A stretch of 64,000 bases of DNA from Chitinivibrionales bacterium (GCA_035516255.1 DATJAL010000052.1:1-64000); one strand, 5' to 3'; positions 23,394 to 31,669 are shown, counted from the first letter of the stretch. Notes: generated by a model from the sequence alone, not told the origin. Program-made: numbers and translations.

Positions 23394-24104
23394 ATGAAAC
23401 CCGTTTCAATAGGCAGCGTCGCCCTCGGCGAAATCCCGCGCGTGGTCGCCATCGTCGACGAGTTTTTCGACATGCGGCGCATCGGCGAGCTTAAAAAAAC
23501 AGGCGTTGATATTCTTGAAATACGGGTTGACAAGCTCGGCGCCGACATCCCGGCGCTGTGCGTTTTCATTGACAAGATAAAAAAGACTTTCGCGTTCCCG
23601 TGCATCGGCACGGTGCGCGAGACCGCCGAAAACAAGGACAAACGGATTGACATCTTCACGGCGATCACGCCCTTTGTCGACGCCGTCGACATCGAGGGCG
23701 ACACGCCGATAAACCGGCAGGTGATCGCCCTTGCGGCGGGGAAAACGGTCATCGTGTCGGAGCACGATTTTGAGAAAACGCCCGACGCGGCGCACCTCGA
23801 GGCGCTCGCGGCAAGGGCTGAGTCGCTCGGCGCGGACATCGTCAAAATCGCGGCCATGGCCAAAAGCCGGCACGACGTGGCGCGCCTCATGGCGTTCACG
23901 GCGGCCGCAAACAGGAACATGGTCGCCATCGCCATGGGGGAATTCGGCGCCATCTCCCGCGTTCTGGCGCCGGTGTTCGGCTCGCTCTTTACTTACGGGT
24001 ATGTGACCAGGTCCGTTGCGCCGGGCCAGCTGCCGGTGGCACGGCTCGTGGATGAACTGCGTCTTTTCTACCCGGCATTCAAGGCGAAAGGCGGAACGCC
24101 ATGA
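23394..24104 (+). CDS. aroD: Type I 3-dehydroquinate dehydratase
   Basis: Third step of the shikimate pathway: 3-dehydroquinate to 3-dehydroshikimate by a Schiff-base mechanism. The 236-residue sequence has the substrate-binding LEIRVDKLGAD, the catalytic His124 in VSEHDFEKTP and the Schiff-base Lys151 in ADIVKIAAMAKS. Their spacing of 27 residues is the same as in the E. coli enzyme (143 and 170). GYVTRSVAPGQLPV near the end is the usual substrate loop. The stop overlaps the start of the E2-like gene by 4 bases, so the two are translated together even though no functional link is obvious. Confidence 0.93.
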   Translation: MKPVSIGSVALGEIPRVVAIVDEFFDMRRIGELKKTGVDILEIRVDKLGADIPALCVFIDKIKKTFAFPCIGTVRETAENKDKRIDIFTAITPFVDAVDIEGDTPINRQVIALAAGKTVIVSEHDFEKTPDAAHLEALAARAESLGADIVKIAAMAKSRHDVARLMAFTAAANRNMVAIAMGEFGAISRVLAPVFGSLFTYGYVTRSVAPGQLPVARLVDELRLFYPAFKAKGGTP

Positions 24105-25264
24105 TGGCGCAGGGGCTTGCGGCCGGGAAAAACGGGGTAACGGCGAGCGTGAATACATCGCCGCCAAGGAATCCGAAGAGCGCCGAGCTGCGGCTACAGC
24201 GCCTTCTCGCCGAGCACGAACTGCTGAAAAAATTCATCGCCACGCATTTGTATATCCACATCAAGGAGGAGTTCGGGTTTCCGCCCGAAAAATACCACCT
24301 TGTCTTCCGGGTGGACGGCCTGCTTCAGGCGGGGAAGTCGATCGAGCCGAAAAGCGAGCACATCGTTGAAATACTCCTGCCCGACGATTATCCGGAAACG
24401 CCGCCCGTGTGCTCGATGCTGTCGCCGATATTTCACCCCAACATCTCTGACGAGAGAATTGACATAAAAGAAGAATGGAACCCCGAGACCACGGTCGCCG
24501 ACCTCGTGGTCAAGATCGGGCAGATGATCGTTTTCCAGCGGTATTCGGCGAAGGCCCCGCTCAACAAGGATGCCGCGCAATGGGCGGTGAACAACGGCAG
24601 GCTGCTGCCCCTGTCCGCCGTCGATTTCACCCGCACGGCCGAGGCGGCGCCGGCTCCCCCCGCGAAGGCGTCCGCGCCCGCCAGGCCGCAACAAGTTGCG
24701 GTTGTAAAGGAGCAGGGGGATGCGGAAACGATCGTGCTTGAAGGCGCATTGGCACCGCTGGCAAAAGACGCCGCGCCCCGCGAGGACGATACGGCGCAGC
24801 TTGCTCTGGAGGCGATAGCGTCCACGGTGGCGGCGGAAGCTGCGGCGGGGACGCGGCAGGTTTCCGCACCAAAACCCGTCCAGGCCCCGGCGGTTTCGCG
24901 GCCGGGCGTGACCGCCGAAAAAAAACCGGCCGCGCCGCGAGCGGCGCCGATTGCGCAGACCGCGGCGCCTGCGATGCCGGTGAAGCGGCCGCAGGAAAGA
25001 CAACTTTTTAGAGGACCGGTAACCGAGCCTGAGCGTAAATTACTTGTTGAACGAATTGCGGCCGTTTTTAAAATCGAATGCATCTTCTGCGTGCGCTGCG
25101 GAAAAAGGCACGACGCAGAAACGGTTTTCTGTTCCCGCTGCGGCGCAAGGCTTTACAAGAGGGATCCGAAACGGATCACGAAAATGGCGCTCGCCGTCTG
25201 CGCGGTTGTCGCGCTGTTTCTTGCCGCAGAGGCCGGGATTCTCACGGTTCTGATAAACCTGTGA
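24101..25264 (+). CDS. Ubiquitin-conjugating-enzyme-like (UBC/E2 fold) protein with zinc ribbon and C-terminal membrane anchor
   Basis: Residues 28-165 follow the E2 pattern: helix 1 (RLQRLLAEHELLKKF), the strand YHLVFRVDG, ILLPDDYPETPPVCSMLSPI, the HPN motif at 112-114, a Trp at 126 and the closing APLNKDAAQWAVNN. Where E2 enzymes carry the catalytic Cys, this protein has Asp121 (RIDIKEEW) and the loop is shorter, so thioester chemistry is unlikely. A 140-residue Ala/Pro-rich linker follows, then a zinc ribbon (CVRC 330-333, CSRC 344-347) and one transmembrane helix (362-385) right at the end. The layout is that of a tail-anchored cytoplasmic protein. It is coupled to aroD and followed by an FHA-PATAN gene. 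Confidence 0.75.
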   Translation: MMAQGLAAGKNGVTASVNTSPPRNPKSAELRLQRLLAEHELLKKFIATHLYIHIKEEFGFPPEKYHLVFRVDGLLQAGKSIEPKSEHIVEILLPDDYPETPPVCSMLSPIFHPNISDERIDIKEEWNPETTVADLVVKIGQMIVFQRYSAKAPLNKDAAQWAVNNGRLLPLSAVDFTRTAEAAPAPPAKASAPARPQQVAVVKEQGDAETIVLEGALAPLAKDAAPREDDTAQLALEAIASTVAAEAAAGTRQVSAPKPVQAPAVSRPGVTAEKKPAAPRAAPIAQTAAPAMPVKRPQERQLFRGPVTEPERKLLVERIAAVFKIECIFCVRCGKRHDAETVFCSRCGARLYKRDPKRITKMALAVCAVVALFLAAEAGILTVLINL

Positions 25265-25357
25265 GCCGCTCCCGAACCCGTGTCGAAACTTGACCCACAA
25301 CGGGAGAGCAGCTATTTTTCCTTAACAGGCCTACCATTTGACGGGTGGTGTTCCGCT

Positions 25358-26161
25358 ATGCCGAATTTATTTCTTGTCCGTTATCCCGACGCGCCCATCC
25401 CGGTTTCACCCACGGGAAAGGTGACCATCGGCCGGTCGAATCTCAACTCGACCGTTCTCATGGAAATGCGCGTGAGCCGCTTTCACGCGCAGATCGAATG
25501 GCAGGAGTTCCTCAATTATTTCATCCTCACCGACCTCGGCAGCGCGAACGGCACCTACCTCAACGGAAAGAAAATCAGGCCGCGCGAGCTGCACCCGCTC
25601 AAGGATTGGGACAAGATCCGCATCGCCTCCACGGTGTTCACCTCCCGTTTCGTGGATGACCCGCAGGCCATCACGGGCGAATTTGATGACCTCACCGAAA
25701 AGGCATCGCATGACAAAACGGAAGTGATCGAGCTTTCGAAAATCAAGGCCCTCGACCAGCAGCCGGCGTTCTCGGGCGACCTGGAGCACCTGTGCGCCAT
25801 CGAGATTTTCCAGATCCTCGAGGCGGGCGCCAAGACCGGCCTGCTCACCATAAAAACAAACATCGGCGACGGCAGCTATACGATCCTGAAGGGAAAGGTG
25901 CTCACCGCGCAGTTCAAGGATTTTCTCGGCGAGAAGGCCGTGTTCGAAATCCTGAAATGCACGAGGGGCACCTTCGAGTTCCTGCCCGAGATCGTCGATA
26001 TCAAAAATCCGCAGATCGAGCTCGCCACCTCCATGCTCCTTATGGAGGGCTGCCGGCTGCTCGACGAGGCCAACCTGCAGGCCTCGCGTTCGGCCGCCGC
26101 ACGCCAGCCGTCGGCACCGCTGACGGGCAACCCGACGCAGACAAGTTTTCCCACAATATAA
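25358..26161 (+). CDS. FHA domain plus PATAN (DUF4388) domain protein
   Basis: 267 residues from the ATG at 25358, which has a GGTGG site and opens directly into the FHA domain. VTIGRSNLNSTVLMEMRVSR with FHAQIEW, DLGSANGTYLNGKKI are the phosphothreonine-binding loops (GR, SRxH, NG). From about residue 135 a PATAN domain follows (FSGDLEHLCAIEIFQILEAG, TGLLTIKT, GKVLTAQF, GTFEFLP), a helix-strand module common in response-regulator-linked adaptor proteins. An adaptor that reads Ser/Thr phosphorylation is likely. No kinase is next to it; the gene upstream encodes the E2-like protein. An alternative GTG start at 25280 adds 26 unexplained residues. Confidence 0.85.
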   Translation: MPNLFLVRYPDAPIPVSPTGKVTIGRSNLNSTVLMEMRVSRFHAQIEWQEFLNYFILTDLGSANGTYLNGKKIRPRELHPLKDWDKIRIASTVFTSRFVDDPQAITGEFDDLTEKASHDKTEVIELSKIKALDQQPAFSGDLEHLCAIEIFQILEAGAKTGLLTIKTNIGDGSYTILKGKVLTAQFKDFLGEKAVFEILKCTRGTFEFLPEIVDIKNPQIELATSMLLMEGCRLLDEANLQASRSAAARQPSAPLTGNPTQTSFPTI

Positions 26162-26549
26162 ATATATTCTGAGTCAGGTTTTAATTTTGGCGGGGGAGGT
26201 CTCCCCCCGGGGGTGCGGCTTCCGCCGCCTCCTTGACAAAAATGAATTCTGGAAGGCGGCGGCGATCTGCCATTTCATTTGGTCTTGGTATGGTATCGGT
26301 GCTTCGCACTATTTTATTATGCCTTTTGCCAAGTGCACCCACACCCCCTCTTTGGCGCCGATACTCCCGTGATTCGCGGATAGACTTAGTGGCTGGCGAG
26401 ACTGCGACGGTAGCGCGTGCTATTATTACAAGGAAGAAGACAATAATTGTAAAATAAAAATACCTCTTATTGTTTCGATGAATTCCTTACTGCACGATTG
26501 GCGCCACGGGATATTATTTGCAAACAAGAAACTTGCCGCCGCGTTAGGT
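26162..26549. other. Intergenic region after the FHA gene
   Basis: About 390 bases with no gene I can support. It starts with a GC-rich patch (CCCCCCGGGGGTGCGGCTTC at about 26203-26222, then CGCCGCC) able to form a hairpin, then becomes AT-richer. Short open frames lack ribosome sites. Confidence 0.3.
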
Positions 26550-26692
26550 GGACCGGAGGGGGAGCCAGGGCGAATTGCCGGCCGACCCATCGCCGAAGGC
26601 GACCTCGGGCGGTCCGGCAACGAGGCGAACAGCCGAGCCCGTAGGGAGACCGACCCGAGCCTGAGTCTTGACGAAGGCGAGGGGAACGCCCA
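26550..26692. repeat. GGGCGTTCCCC-family interspersed repeat, copy F (inverted)
   Basis: Starts GGTGGACCGGAGGGGGAGCC and ends GGCGAGGGGAACGCCC. The interior GGCGGTCCGGCAACGAGGCG and GCCGAGCCCGTAGGGAGACC is the reverse complement of the matching blocks in the copy at 9333-9545. Confidence 0.75.
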
Positions 26693-26717
26693 GCTCATAA
26701 ATAAATTTTAAATCAAA

Positions 26718-27386
26718 TCACGCTTTCACTACGCCCGGCTTCTTTTTCTGCCGGTACATCACCAGCCGTATCACGATGCTGATGACGAGCGCGATGACCG
26801 TGAAGACGATGGAAATTGTCAATTGGTAATCGATGTTCCTGAACACCCTCAGGTCATGCCGCTGCTTGAGCCCGTCCAGGTAATGCAGCCGGCCGTCGAG
26901 CGTATCGAACTGTTCCCTCATGCGGCCGTTGATGATGCCGAGCGCCTGGCCGTCGTCCCCCGATTTCGAAATATCGACAAGCGAATCGATGGCGGTTGCG
27001 CATTCCGCAAAGAGCCTGCCCGCATCCCCGACCAATTGGACGCTTCTCCGGGAACGGTATAATTGTTTCGATTTGGCGAGCAGCGACTCCACGTCGCGCC
27101 TGTCCGCGAGGATCTTTCCGGCGGCGGCGTCTCGCGCTCCTGAATCGGCGAGCTGGAACAGATTGTGGACGTCCTTGTGGATGGAAAGAATTTTGATCCT
27201 GGCCGACTGAATGCAGTCCCTGGCGGTAAGGTCCGTGGTGAACATGGCCTCGAGGTCGTTCTGGAGCGACACGATGTAAACGATCGTGGAGATGTTGGCG
27301 ACCAGCGCGATGGCCACCGCGATCACCAGGCCCCAGGTGGGGCTCCTGAAAAGCGTCGCGGCGATTTTTCGGATAAAAGCTATCAT
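26718..27386 (-). CDS. Membrane protein with periplasmic helical (four-helix-bundle-like) sensor domain and no output domain
   Basis: Two transmembrane helices (about residues 18-40 and 188-210) bracket a 145-residue helical domain rich in heptad-like repeats (ILSIHKDVHNLFQLADSG, TAIDSLVDISKSG). This is the layout of the N-terminal half of a chemoreceptor or histidine kinase with a 4HB_MCP-type sensor. After the second helix only about 12 residues (YRQKKKPGVVKA) remain: no HAMP, kinase or signalling domain. It is not cut by the window or by a visible frameshift, so the short form seems real. It starts 10 bases after the trpD stop and may share its transcript. Confidence 0.65.
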   Translation of the reverse strand: MIAFIRKIAATLFRSPTWGLVIAVAIALVANISTIVYIVSLQNDLEAMFTTDLTARDCIQSARIKILSIHKDVHNLFQLADSGARDAAAGKILADRRDVESLLAKSKQLYRSRRSVQLVGDAGRLFAECATAIDSLVDISKSGDDGQALGIINGRMREQFDTLDGRLHYLDGLKQRHDLRVFRNIDYQLTISIVFTVIALVISIVIRLVMYRQKKKPGVVKA

Positions 27387-27396
27387 ATCCGGTTAT

Positions 27397-28416
27397 TTAT
27401 TTCCCACCCGTCTTTGCCGCCAGTTTCTGCAGCTTCTCCATTGCTTTCCCCTTGTCAATCGCTTCCTGCGCCATGGCGATTCCCTGCTTCGGGTCGGCCG
27501 CGAGGCCGCTGGCCGCTACGGCGAACCCCGCGTTGAGCACCACGATGTCGCGGCGCGGGCCTTTTTTTCCGTTCAGCACATCCTTGACAATTGCGGCATT
27601 CTCCCGCGCCGTGCCGCCGGCGATGTCCGCCAAAGCGGCGCGGTTGATGCCGAAGTCCTCGGGCCTGATGTCGTAGGAGGTCACGTTGCCGTTTGAAAGC
27701 TCGGCGACGCGCGTTTCGGCGGTGACCGTGATTTCGTCGAGGCCGTCGCCGCCGTGCACCACATAGGCCCTGGCGCTTCCCAGGTTCAGCAGCGCCGTCG
27801 CCATCACGTCGGTGAGCTGCGGCGAGAACACGCCGAGGAGCTGCGCCCTGGCAAGGGAAGGGTTGGTGAGCGGCCCGATGATGTTGAAGATGGTGCGGAT
27901 GCCGATCTCCTTGCGCGGGCCGATGGCGAATTTCATGGCCTTGTGGAACGACGGCGCGAACAAAAAGCAGATGCCGATTTCGTCAAGACATTGCTTCATG
28001 ATCGCCGCGTCGGCGCCGATGTTCACGCCGAGCGCCTCGAGCACGTCGGCGCTGCCACATTTGCTCGACACGCTGCGGTTGCCGTGCTTGGCGACCAAGG
28101 CGCCCGCGCCCGCGGCGACAAAGGCCGCGGCGGTGGAGATGTTGAACGTGTGCGCGCCGTCACCGCCGGTGCCGCACGTGTCAACCACGTGCCGGTCGTC
28201 GGCCGGGACCACGCGTGCCGCCTTTTCGCGCATCGCCGCGGCCGCGCCCGTGATCTCGTCGGGCGTTTCGCCCTTCATGCGCAGCGCCGTGATGAACGAG
28301 CCGATCTGCGCGTCGGTGGCGCTGCCGCTCATGATCGCGTCGAACGCGTCGCGCGCCTGGGAAACGGTAAGGTTTTTTCCCGCGATGATTTCCTTGATCG
28401 CTTCCTGGATGGTCAT
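27397..28416 (-). CDS. trpD: Anthranilate phosphoribosyltransferase
   Basis: Second step of tryptophan synthesis: transfers the phosphoribosyl group of PRPP to anthranilate. The 339-residue length is typical. The PRPP-binding loop is DTCGTGGDGAHTFNISTAAA, followed by KHGNRSVSSKCGSADVLEAL, with FAPSFHKAMKFAIGPRKEIG and RTIFNIIGPLTNP later, all family signatures. The start ATG has a GAAGGA site. No other trp genes are here; downstream is a sensor-only membrane protein. The gene is divergent from engB, and the two starts are only about 110 bases apart. Confidence 0.95.
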   Translation of the reverse strand: MTIQEAIKEIIAGKNLTVSQARDAFDAIMSGSATDAQIGSFITALRMKGETPDEITGAAAAMREKAARVVPADDRHVVDTCGTGGDGAHTFNISTAAAFVAAGAGALVAKHGNRSVSSKCGSADVLEALGVNIGADAAIMKQCLDEIGICFLFAPSFHKAMKFAIGPRKEIGIRTIFNIIGPLTNPSLARAQLLGVFSPQLTDVMATALLNLGSARAYVVHGGDGLDEITVTAETRVAELSNGNVTSYDIRPEDFGINRAALADIAGGTARENAAIVKDVLNGKKGPRRDIVVLNAGFAVAASGLAADPKQGIAMAQEAIDKGKAMEKLQKLAAKTGGK

Positions 28417-28491
28417 GGGGTGTCCTTCCGGTCAATGGAAACGCAAACAGGAACAAAATATATTTTGTAATCGCAATTAATGGCCCATCTC

Positions 28492-28520
28492 TTGATAAAT
28501 CATCACGATAGTTGTACAAT
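28492..28520 (+). promoter_or_regulatory. Promoter of engB, placed for a leaderless or nearly leaderless transcript
   Basis: TTGATA (28492-28497), 17-base spacer, TACAAT (28515-28520). The ATG of engB at 28526 is only five bases after the -10 box, so transcription would begin at about the start codon. Confidence 0.55.
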
Positions 28521-28525
28521 AGGAT

Positions 28526-29140
28526 ATGCCTGAAAAAGATTTATCGCGATTGCTGAGCGCTGAGTTCCTGTCGTCGGCCGCGCAGTACGAAGATATTCCC
28601 CAAAGCAGCGCCACGGAGTTCTGCGTTCTGGGGCGCTCCAACGTGGGAAAGTCGTCGTTCATCAACCACGTGTTCGGCGACCGCGGGCTTGCACGCGTGT
28701 CAAAAACGCCGGGCAAGACCACGCTCGCGAATTTCTACAAGGTGAGCGACGGCAGCGTATGGGCCGACATGCCCGGCTACGGGTACGCGCAGCGGGCGAG
28801 GGACGAGCAGGTGCGCTGGTCAAAGCTCATCGCCGACTACTGCGAAAACAGGAAGAACCTGCAGGGCGTGATCTGGCTGTGCGACATGCGCCATCCGGGA
28901 TTGAACATTGACAAAGAGGCATACTCGTGGCTCGCGTCGCTTTCCCTGCCCGTGCTTGCCGTGCTCACCAAGGCCGACAAGCTCAGCCGCGGGGAGCAGC
29001 GGAAGCGCATCGGGCTTTACCGGCGCGAATTTAATTTTCCGGTCGATCCCGTGCCGTATTCGACCCAGGGCGGCGGCAGCCGGGGGCTTTTCTGCGGACG
29101 GTATTATGCCTGGACCGCGGCTCTTAACAAGGCGGAATGA
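28526..29140 (+). CDS. engB: YsxC/EngB ribosome-biogenesis GTPase
   Basis: A TRAFAC-class GTPase that acts in large-subunit assembly. The G1 loop is GRSNVGKSSFINHVFG (residues 36-51), G2 is the threonine in TPGKTTLANF, G3 is DMPGYGYAQ and G4 is TKADK. The spacing and the YGYA variant of G3 are characteristic of EngB. At 204 residues the length is normal. It shares a 4-base overlap (ATGA) with mlaE, so a housekeeping GTPase heads the lipid-transport operon. There is no ribosome site upstream, in line with the leaderless promoter placement. Confidence 0.92.
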   Translation: MPEKDLSRLLSAEFLSSAAQYEDIPQSSATEFCVLGRSNVGKSSFINHVFGDRGLARVSKTPGKTTLANFYKVSDGSVWADMPGYGYAQRARDEQVRWSKLIADYCENRKNLQGVIWLCDMRHPGLNIDKEAYSWLASLSLPVLAVLTKADKLSRGEQRKRIGLYRREFNFPVDPVPYSTQGGGSRGLFCGRYYAWTAALNKAE

Positions 29141-29949
29141 AGAGCATGAACAGGTTTCTGCAGCTTGTCGACCGGCTTGGCGCATGGGCGGCATCCATGG
29201 GCAAAACGGCGTTCGACGTCATTGCGCTGTTCTACGACACCGTCACCGCGATTTTCGTGGGCGGGAAAAAAGGCATCGCCGCCTCGCTCAAGCAGACCGT
29301 CAACCAGATCCTGTTCACCGGCGTGGAGGCGTTCTGGCTCGTGGGCATCATCGGGCTTCTGTGCGGCATCACCATCATCATCCAGGCCATGACCACCATG
29401 CCCAAGTTCGGCGTGGGCGAATATTTCGGGAACATCCTCGTCATGGTGGTGGTGCGCGAGCTGGGCCCGTTTTTCACGTCGCTCGTGGTGGTGGGCAGGT
29501 CGGGCTCGGCGCTGGCCGCCTACATCGGCAACATGCGCGTGGCAAAGGAGCTCTCGGCGCTCGAGATGATGGGCATCGACCCGGTCCATTTCATCGTGAT
29601 GCCGGCCTTTTTCGCCATGGTGGTGTCCATGGTGTGCCTGTCGGTGTATTTCGACGTGATCGCGATCATCGGGGGGTATTTTATCGCACAAGTCAAGGTG
29701 AGCATCCCGTTCGGCTTTTTCATGGGCACCGTGCTCGACTCGCTTCGGCCGAACGACATCATCATATCGATTTTTAAAAACGTGCTGTTCGGATCAATCG
29801 TCGCGCTCATGAGCTGCTATCACGGCCTGGCGGTCACCAACATGCGCGAGGTGCCCCAGGCGGCGCTCAAGAGCGTGGTGAGCTGCATGATCATCACGCT
29901 GCTGATCAATATTCTGGTGACGTTTTTCACGTTCTTCCTTTCATTGTGA
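29137..29949 (+). CDS. mlaE: Mla-type lipid ABC transporter permease
   Basis: Inner-membrane permease of a phospholipid transporter between the inner and outer membranes. The 270-residue sequence has the MlaE core: VVRELGPFFTSLVVVGRSGS with ALAAYIGNMRV, and LEMMGIDPVHFIVMPAFFA, which bind the ATPase and line the cavity, within five or six hydrophobic segments. An N-terminal amphipathic stretch precedes them. It is part of engB-mlaE-mlaF-mlaD-TPR; no mlaB- or mlaC-like gene is present, which is usual outside proteobacteria. The 4-base overlap with engB implies coupled translation. Confidence 0.92.
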   Translation: MKSMNRFLQLVDRLGAWAASMGKTAFDVIALFYDTVTAIFVGGKKGIAASLKQTVNQILFTGVEAFWLVGIIGLLCGITIIIQAMTTMPKFGVGEYFGNILVMVVVRELGPFFTSLVVVGRSGSALAAYIGNMRVAKELSALEMMGIDPVHFIVMPAFFAMVVSMVCLSVYFDVIAIIGGYFIAQVKVSIPFGFFMGTVLDSLRPNDIIISIFKNVLFGSIVALMSCYHGLAVTNMREVPQAALKSVVSCMIITLLINILVTFFTFFLSL

Positions 29950-30017
29950 CAAGCGGATTGCAAAAGGGCAATTGCATGATACCTGTGGCATTTTTCAAAA
30001 ACATGAGTGTATGATAT

Positions 30018-30749
30018 ATGGCTGACGCATTCTCCGCCGTTGACCTGCGGTTCTCGTTTGGCGGCCAGGCCTTGATTGATGGGGTTGGCTTCGGCGTCCC
30101 GCAAGGCGGCCTGTTCGTGATCACCGGAAGGAGCGGAAGCGGCAAGAGCACGCTGCTCGAACTGTGCTCGGGCCAGCATGCGCCCGAAAGCGGCAGGGTG
30201 CTGTGGGACGGCGCGTGCATCGCCGATCTGAATCACGACGAACTGGTGAGGGCGAAGCAGCGCATCGGGTATGTGTTTCAGAAGCCAGCGCTGGTCCATA
30301 ACTTTACCATATACGACAACCTCGCGCTGCCGCTGCGGTACCACCGCGACCTTGCGGAACGCGACATACGCGCAACGGTTCATGCGTGCATGGAGGAGAT
30401 GGGGCTTTTCAACGTCGACGCGAAATATCCCAACGAGCTGTCGGCCGCGCAGTCTCGGTGCGCGGCGATCGCCCGTGCGCTGGTGATGGGGCCGTCGCTC
30501 CTTTTCCTCGACGAGCCAACGTCGGGCGTTGACCCGGTGACGGCCCGCGGCATAGCCGGCGTGCTCAAGGGGCTCAACGCCTCGCGCGGGATCGCGATGG
30601 TCGTGGTGTGCACCAGCATCGAGTTCTTAAAAGGACTGCAATGCCCGGTGACGGTGCTGCAGGACGGAAAATTGCATGATTACCGCGACCCTGCGGTCGT
30701 GTCCGCGGGCGCGGGGGACATGTTTTCATTGCTTCGGGAAGCGCTATGA
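30018..30749 (+). CDS. mlaF: Mla-type ABC ATPase with degenerate signature and switch residues
   Basis: ATP-binding partner of MlaE. Walker A is GRSGSGKST at residues 37-45, the Q-loop is in GYVFQKPALVHNFT, and Walker B is LLFLDEPTSGVD near 161-172. The ABC signature reads LSAAQ where most have LSGGQ. The switch histidine, expected in the 'SHD' of MlaF, is replaced: VVVCTSIEF. Both changes should weaken ATP hydrolysis unless compensated, or they may be a tolerated lineage variant. It follows mlaE by 68 bases and overlaps mlaD by 4. The 3' half of the product is standard in length. Confidence 0.88.
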   Translation: MADAFSAVDLRFSFGGQALIDGVGFGVPQGGLFVITGRSGSGKSTLLELCSGQHAPESGRVLWDGACIADLNHDELVRAKQRIGYVFQKPALVHNFTIYDNLALPLRYHRDLAERDIRATVHACMEEMGLFNVDAKYPNELSAAQSRCAAIARALVMGPSLLFLDEPTSGVDPVTARGIAGVLKGLNASRGIAMVVVCTSIEFLKGLQCPVTVLQDGKLHDYRDPAVVSAGAGDMFSLLREAL

Positions 30750-31669
30750 ACAGATCCTCGGACATTTCTCGGCCCTCGGGCGAGGCGTTCCACCGGCGAT
30801 ACCGGAACCTGTTCGTGGGCGTTTTCATTTTGATCGTCGTGGTCATCCTGGCCATCCTGTTTCTTTTCACCGTCTTCCGCGACCGGCTTGAAAAATGGGA
30901 CCACCTGTTTGTCAAGTACGACACGGCAAGCGGCCTCGCCAGCAACGGCGCGGTGACGATCTTGGGGATGAAGGTGGGCAGCATCGAAAAGGTTTCACTC
31001 AACCCGGCGGGCCACATCGAAGTGAAGCTGAAAATCAAGCGCATGTACACGCCGTATATACACCGCGACAGTAGGGCCAGGCTCCAGCAGAAGAATGTGG
31101 CCATCGGCGACTGGGAAATCGACCTCACGCGGGGGAGCCCCGATTCGCCGTCGGTGAAAAGCGGCGACACGCTGTTGTCCGAGGTGCAGGCGCCGCTCGC
31201 GAAAACGCTCGACCAGGTGACCAAGACGGTGGAGGTGCTGCAGAAAATCCTGCAGGACATATCCGAGGGGAAGGGCACCGTGGGCAGGCTCATCAAGGAG
31301 GACACGCTGCTGGTGCTCGCCCACAGCACGGCGCGCAACGCCAACGGCCTCATCCTGCGCGCGTACACGACGCTCGCCCGCCTCGACACCATTTTGGCCA
31401 AGGTAGCGCAGATCGGCGAGAAGGGCAAGGACATCGCGGATTCGGTGAAGACCATCGCCTCGAAAGTCGGGACGCTCGTCTCTGATGTCAACCTGCTTGT
31501 CAAAAGCGTGCACTCCATGTCGCAGGACCTTCCCTCGGTCATGACCAGGGTGCAGGCCGACATCACCGAGGTCGAGCTCCTGCTCAAGGCGCTCCAGAGC
31601 AATTTCATCATCAAGAGCGGCATCAACAGCCAGGCCGACCCGCTCATGAACGACAACCCTTCAAGATGA
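30746..31669 (+). CDS. mlaD: MCE-domain (MlaD-like) lipid-binding protein
   Basis: A single N-terminal transmembrane helix (VGVFILIVVVILAILFLF) anchors the protein in the inner membrane with the rest in the periplasm. The MCE domain follows: VKYDTASGLASNGAVTILGM with KVGSIEKV, then EVKLKIKRMYTPYIHRDSRA and VAIGDWEIDL, as in MlaD and PqiB/YebT proteins that form lipid-conducting hexameric rings. The C-terminal 140 residues are helical and coiled-coil-prone, like the tails that form a tunnel in longer MCE proteins. Together with mlaE and mlaF this should be a complete core transporter. Confidence 0.92.
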   Translation: MNRSSDISRPSGEAFHRRYRNLFVGVFILIVVVILAILFLFTVFRDRLEKWDHLFVKYDTASGLASNGAVTILGMKVGSIEKVSLNPAGHIEVKLKIKRMYTPYIHRDSRARLQQKNVAIGDWEIDLTRGSPDSPSVKSGDTLLSEVQAPLAKTLDQVTKTVEVLQKILQDISEGKGTVGRLIKEDTLLVLAHSTARNANGLILRAYTTLARLDTILAKVAQIGEKGKDIADSVKTIASKVGTLVSDVNLLVKSVHSMSQDLPSVMTRVQADITEVELLLKALQSNFIIKSGINSQADPLMNDNPSR

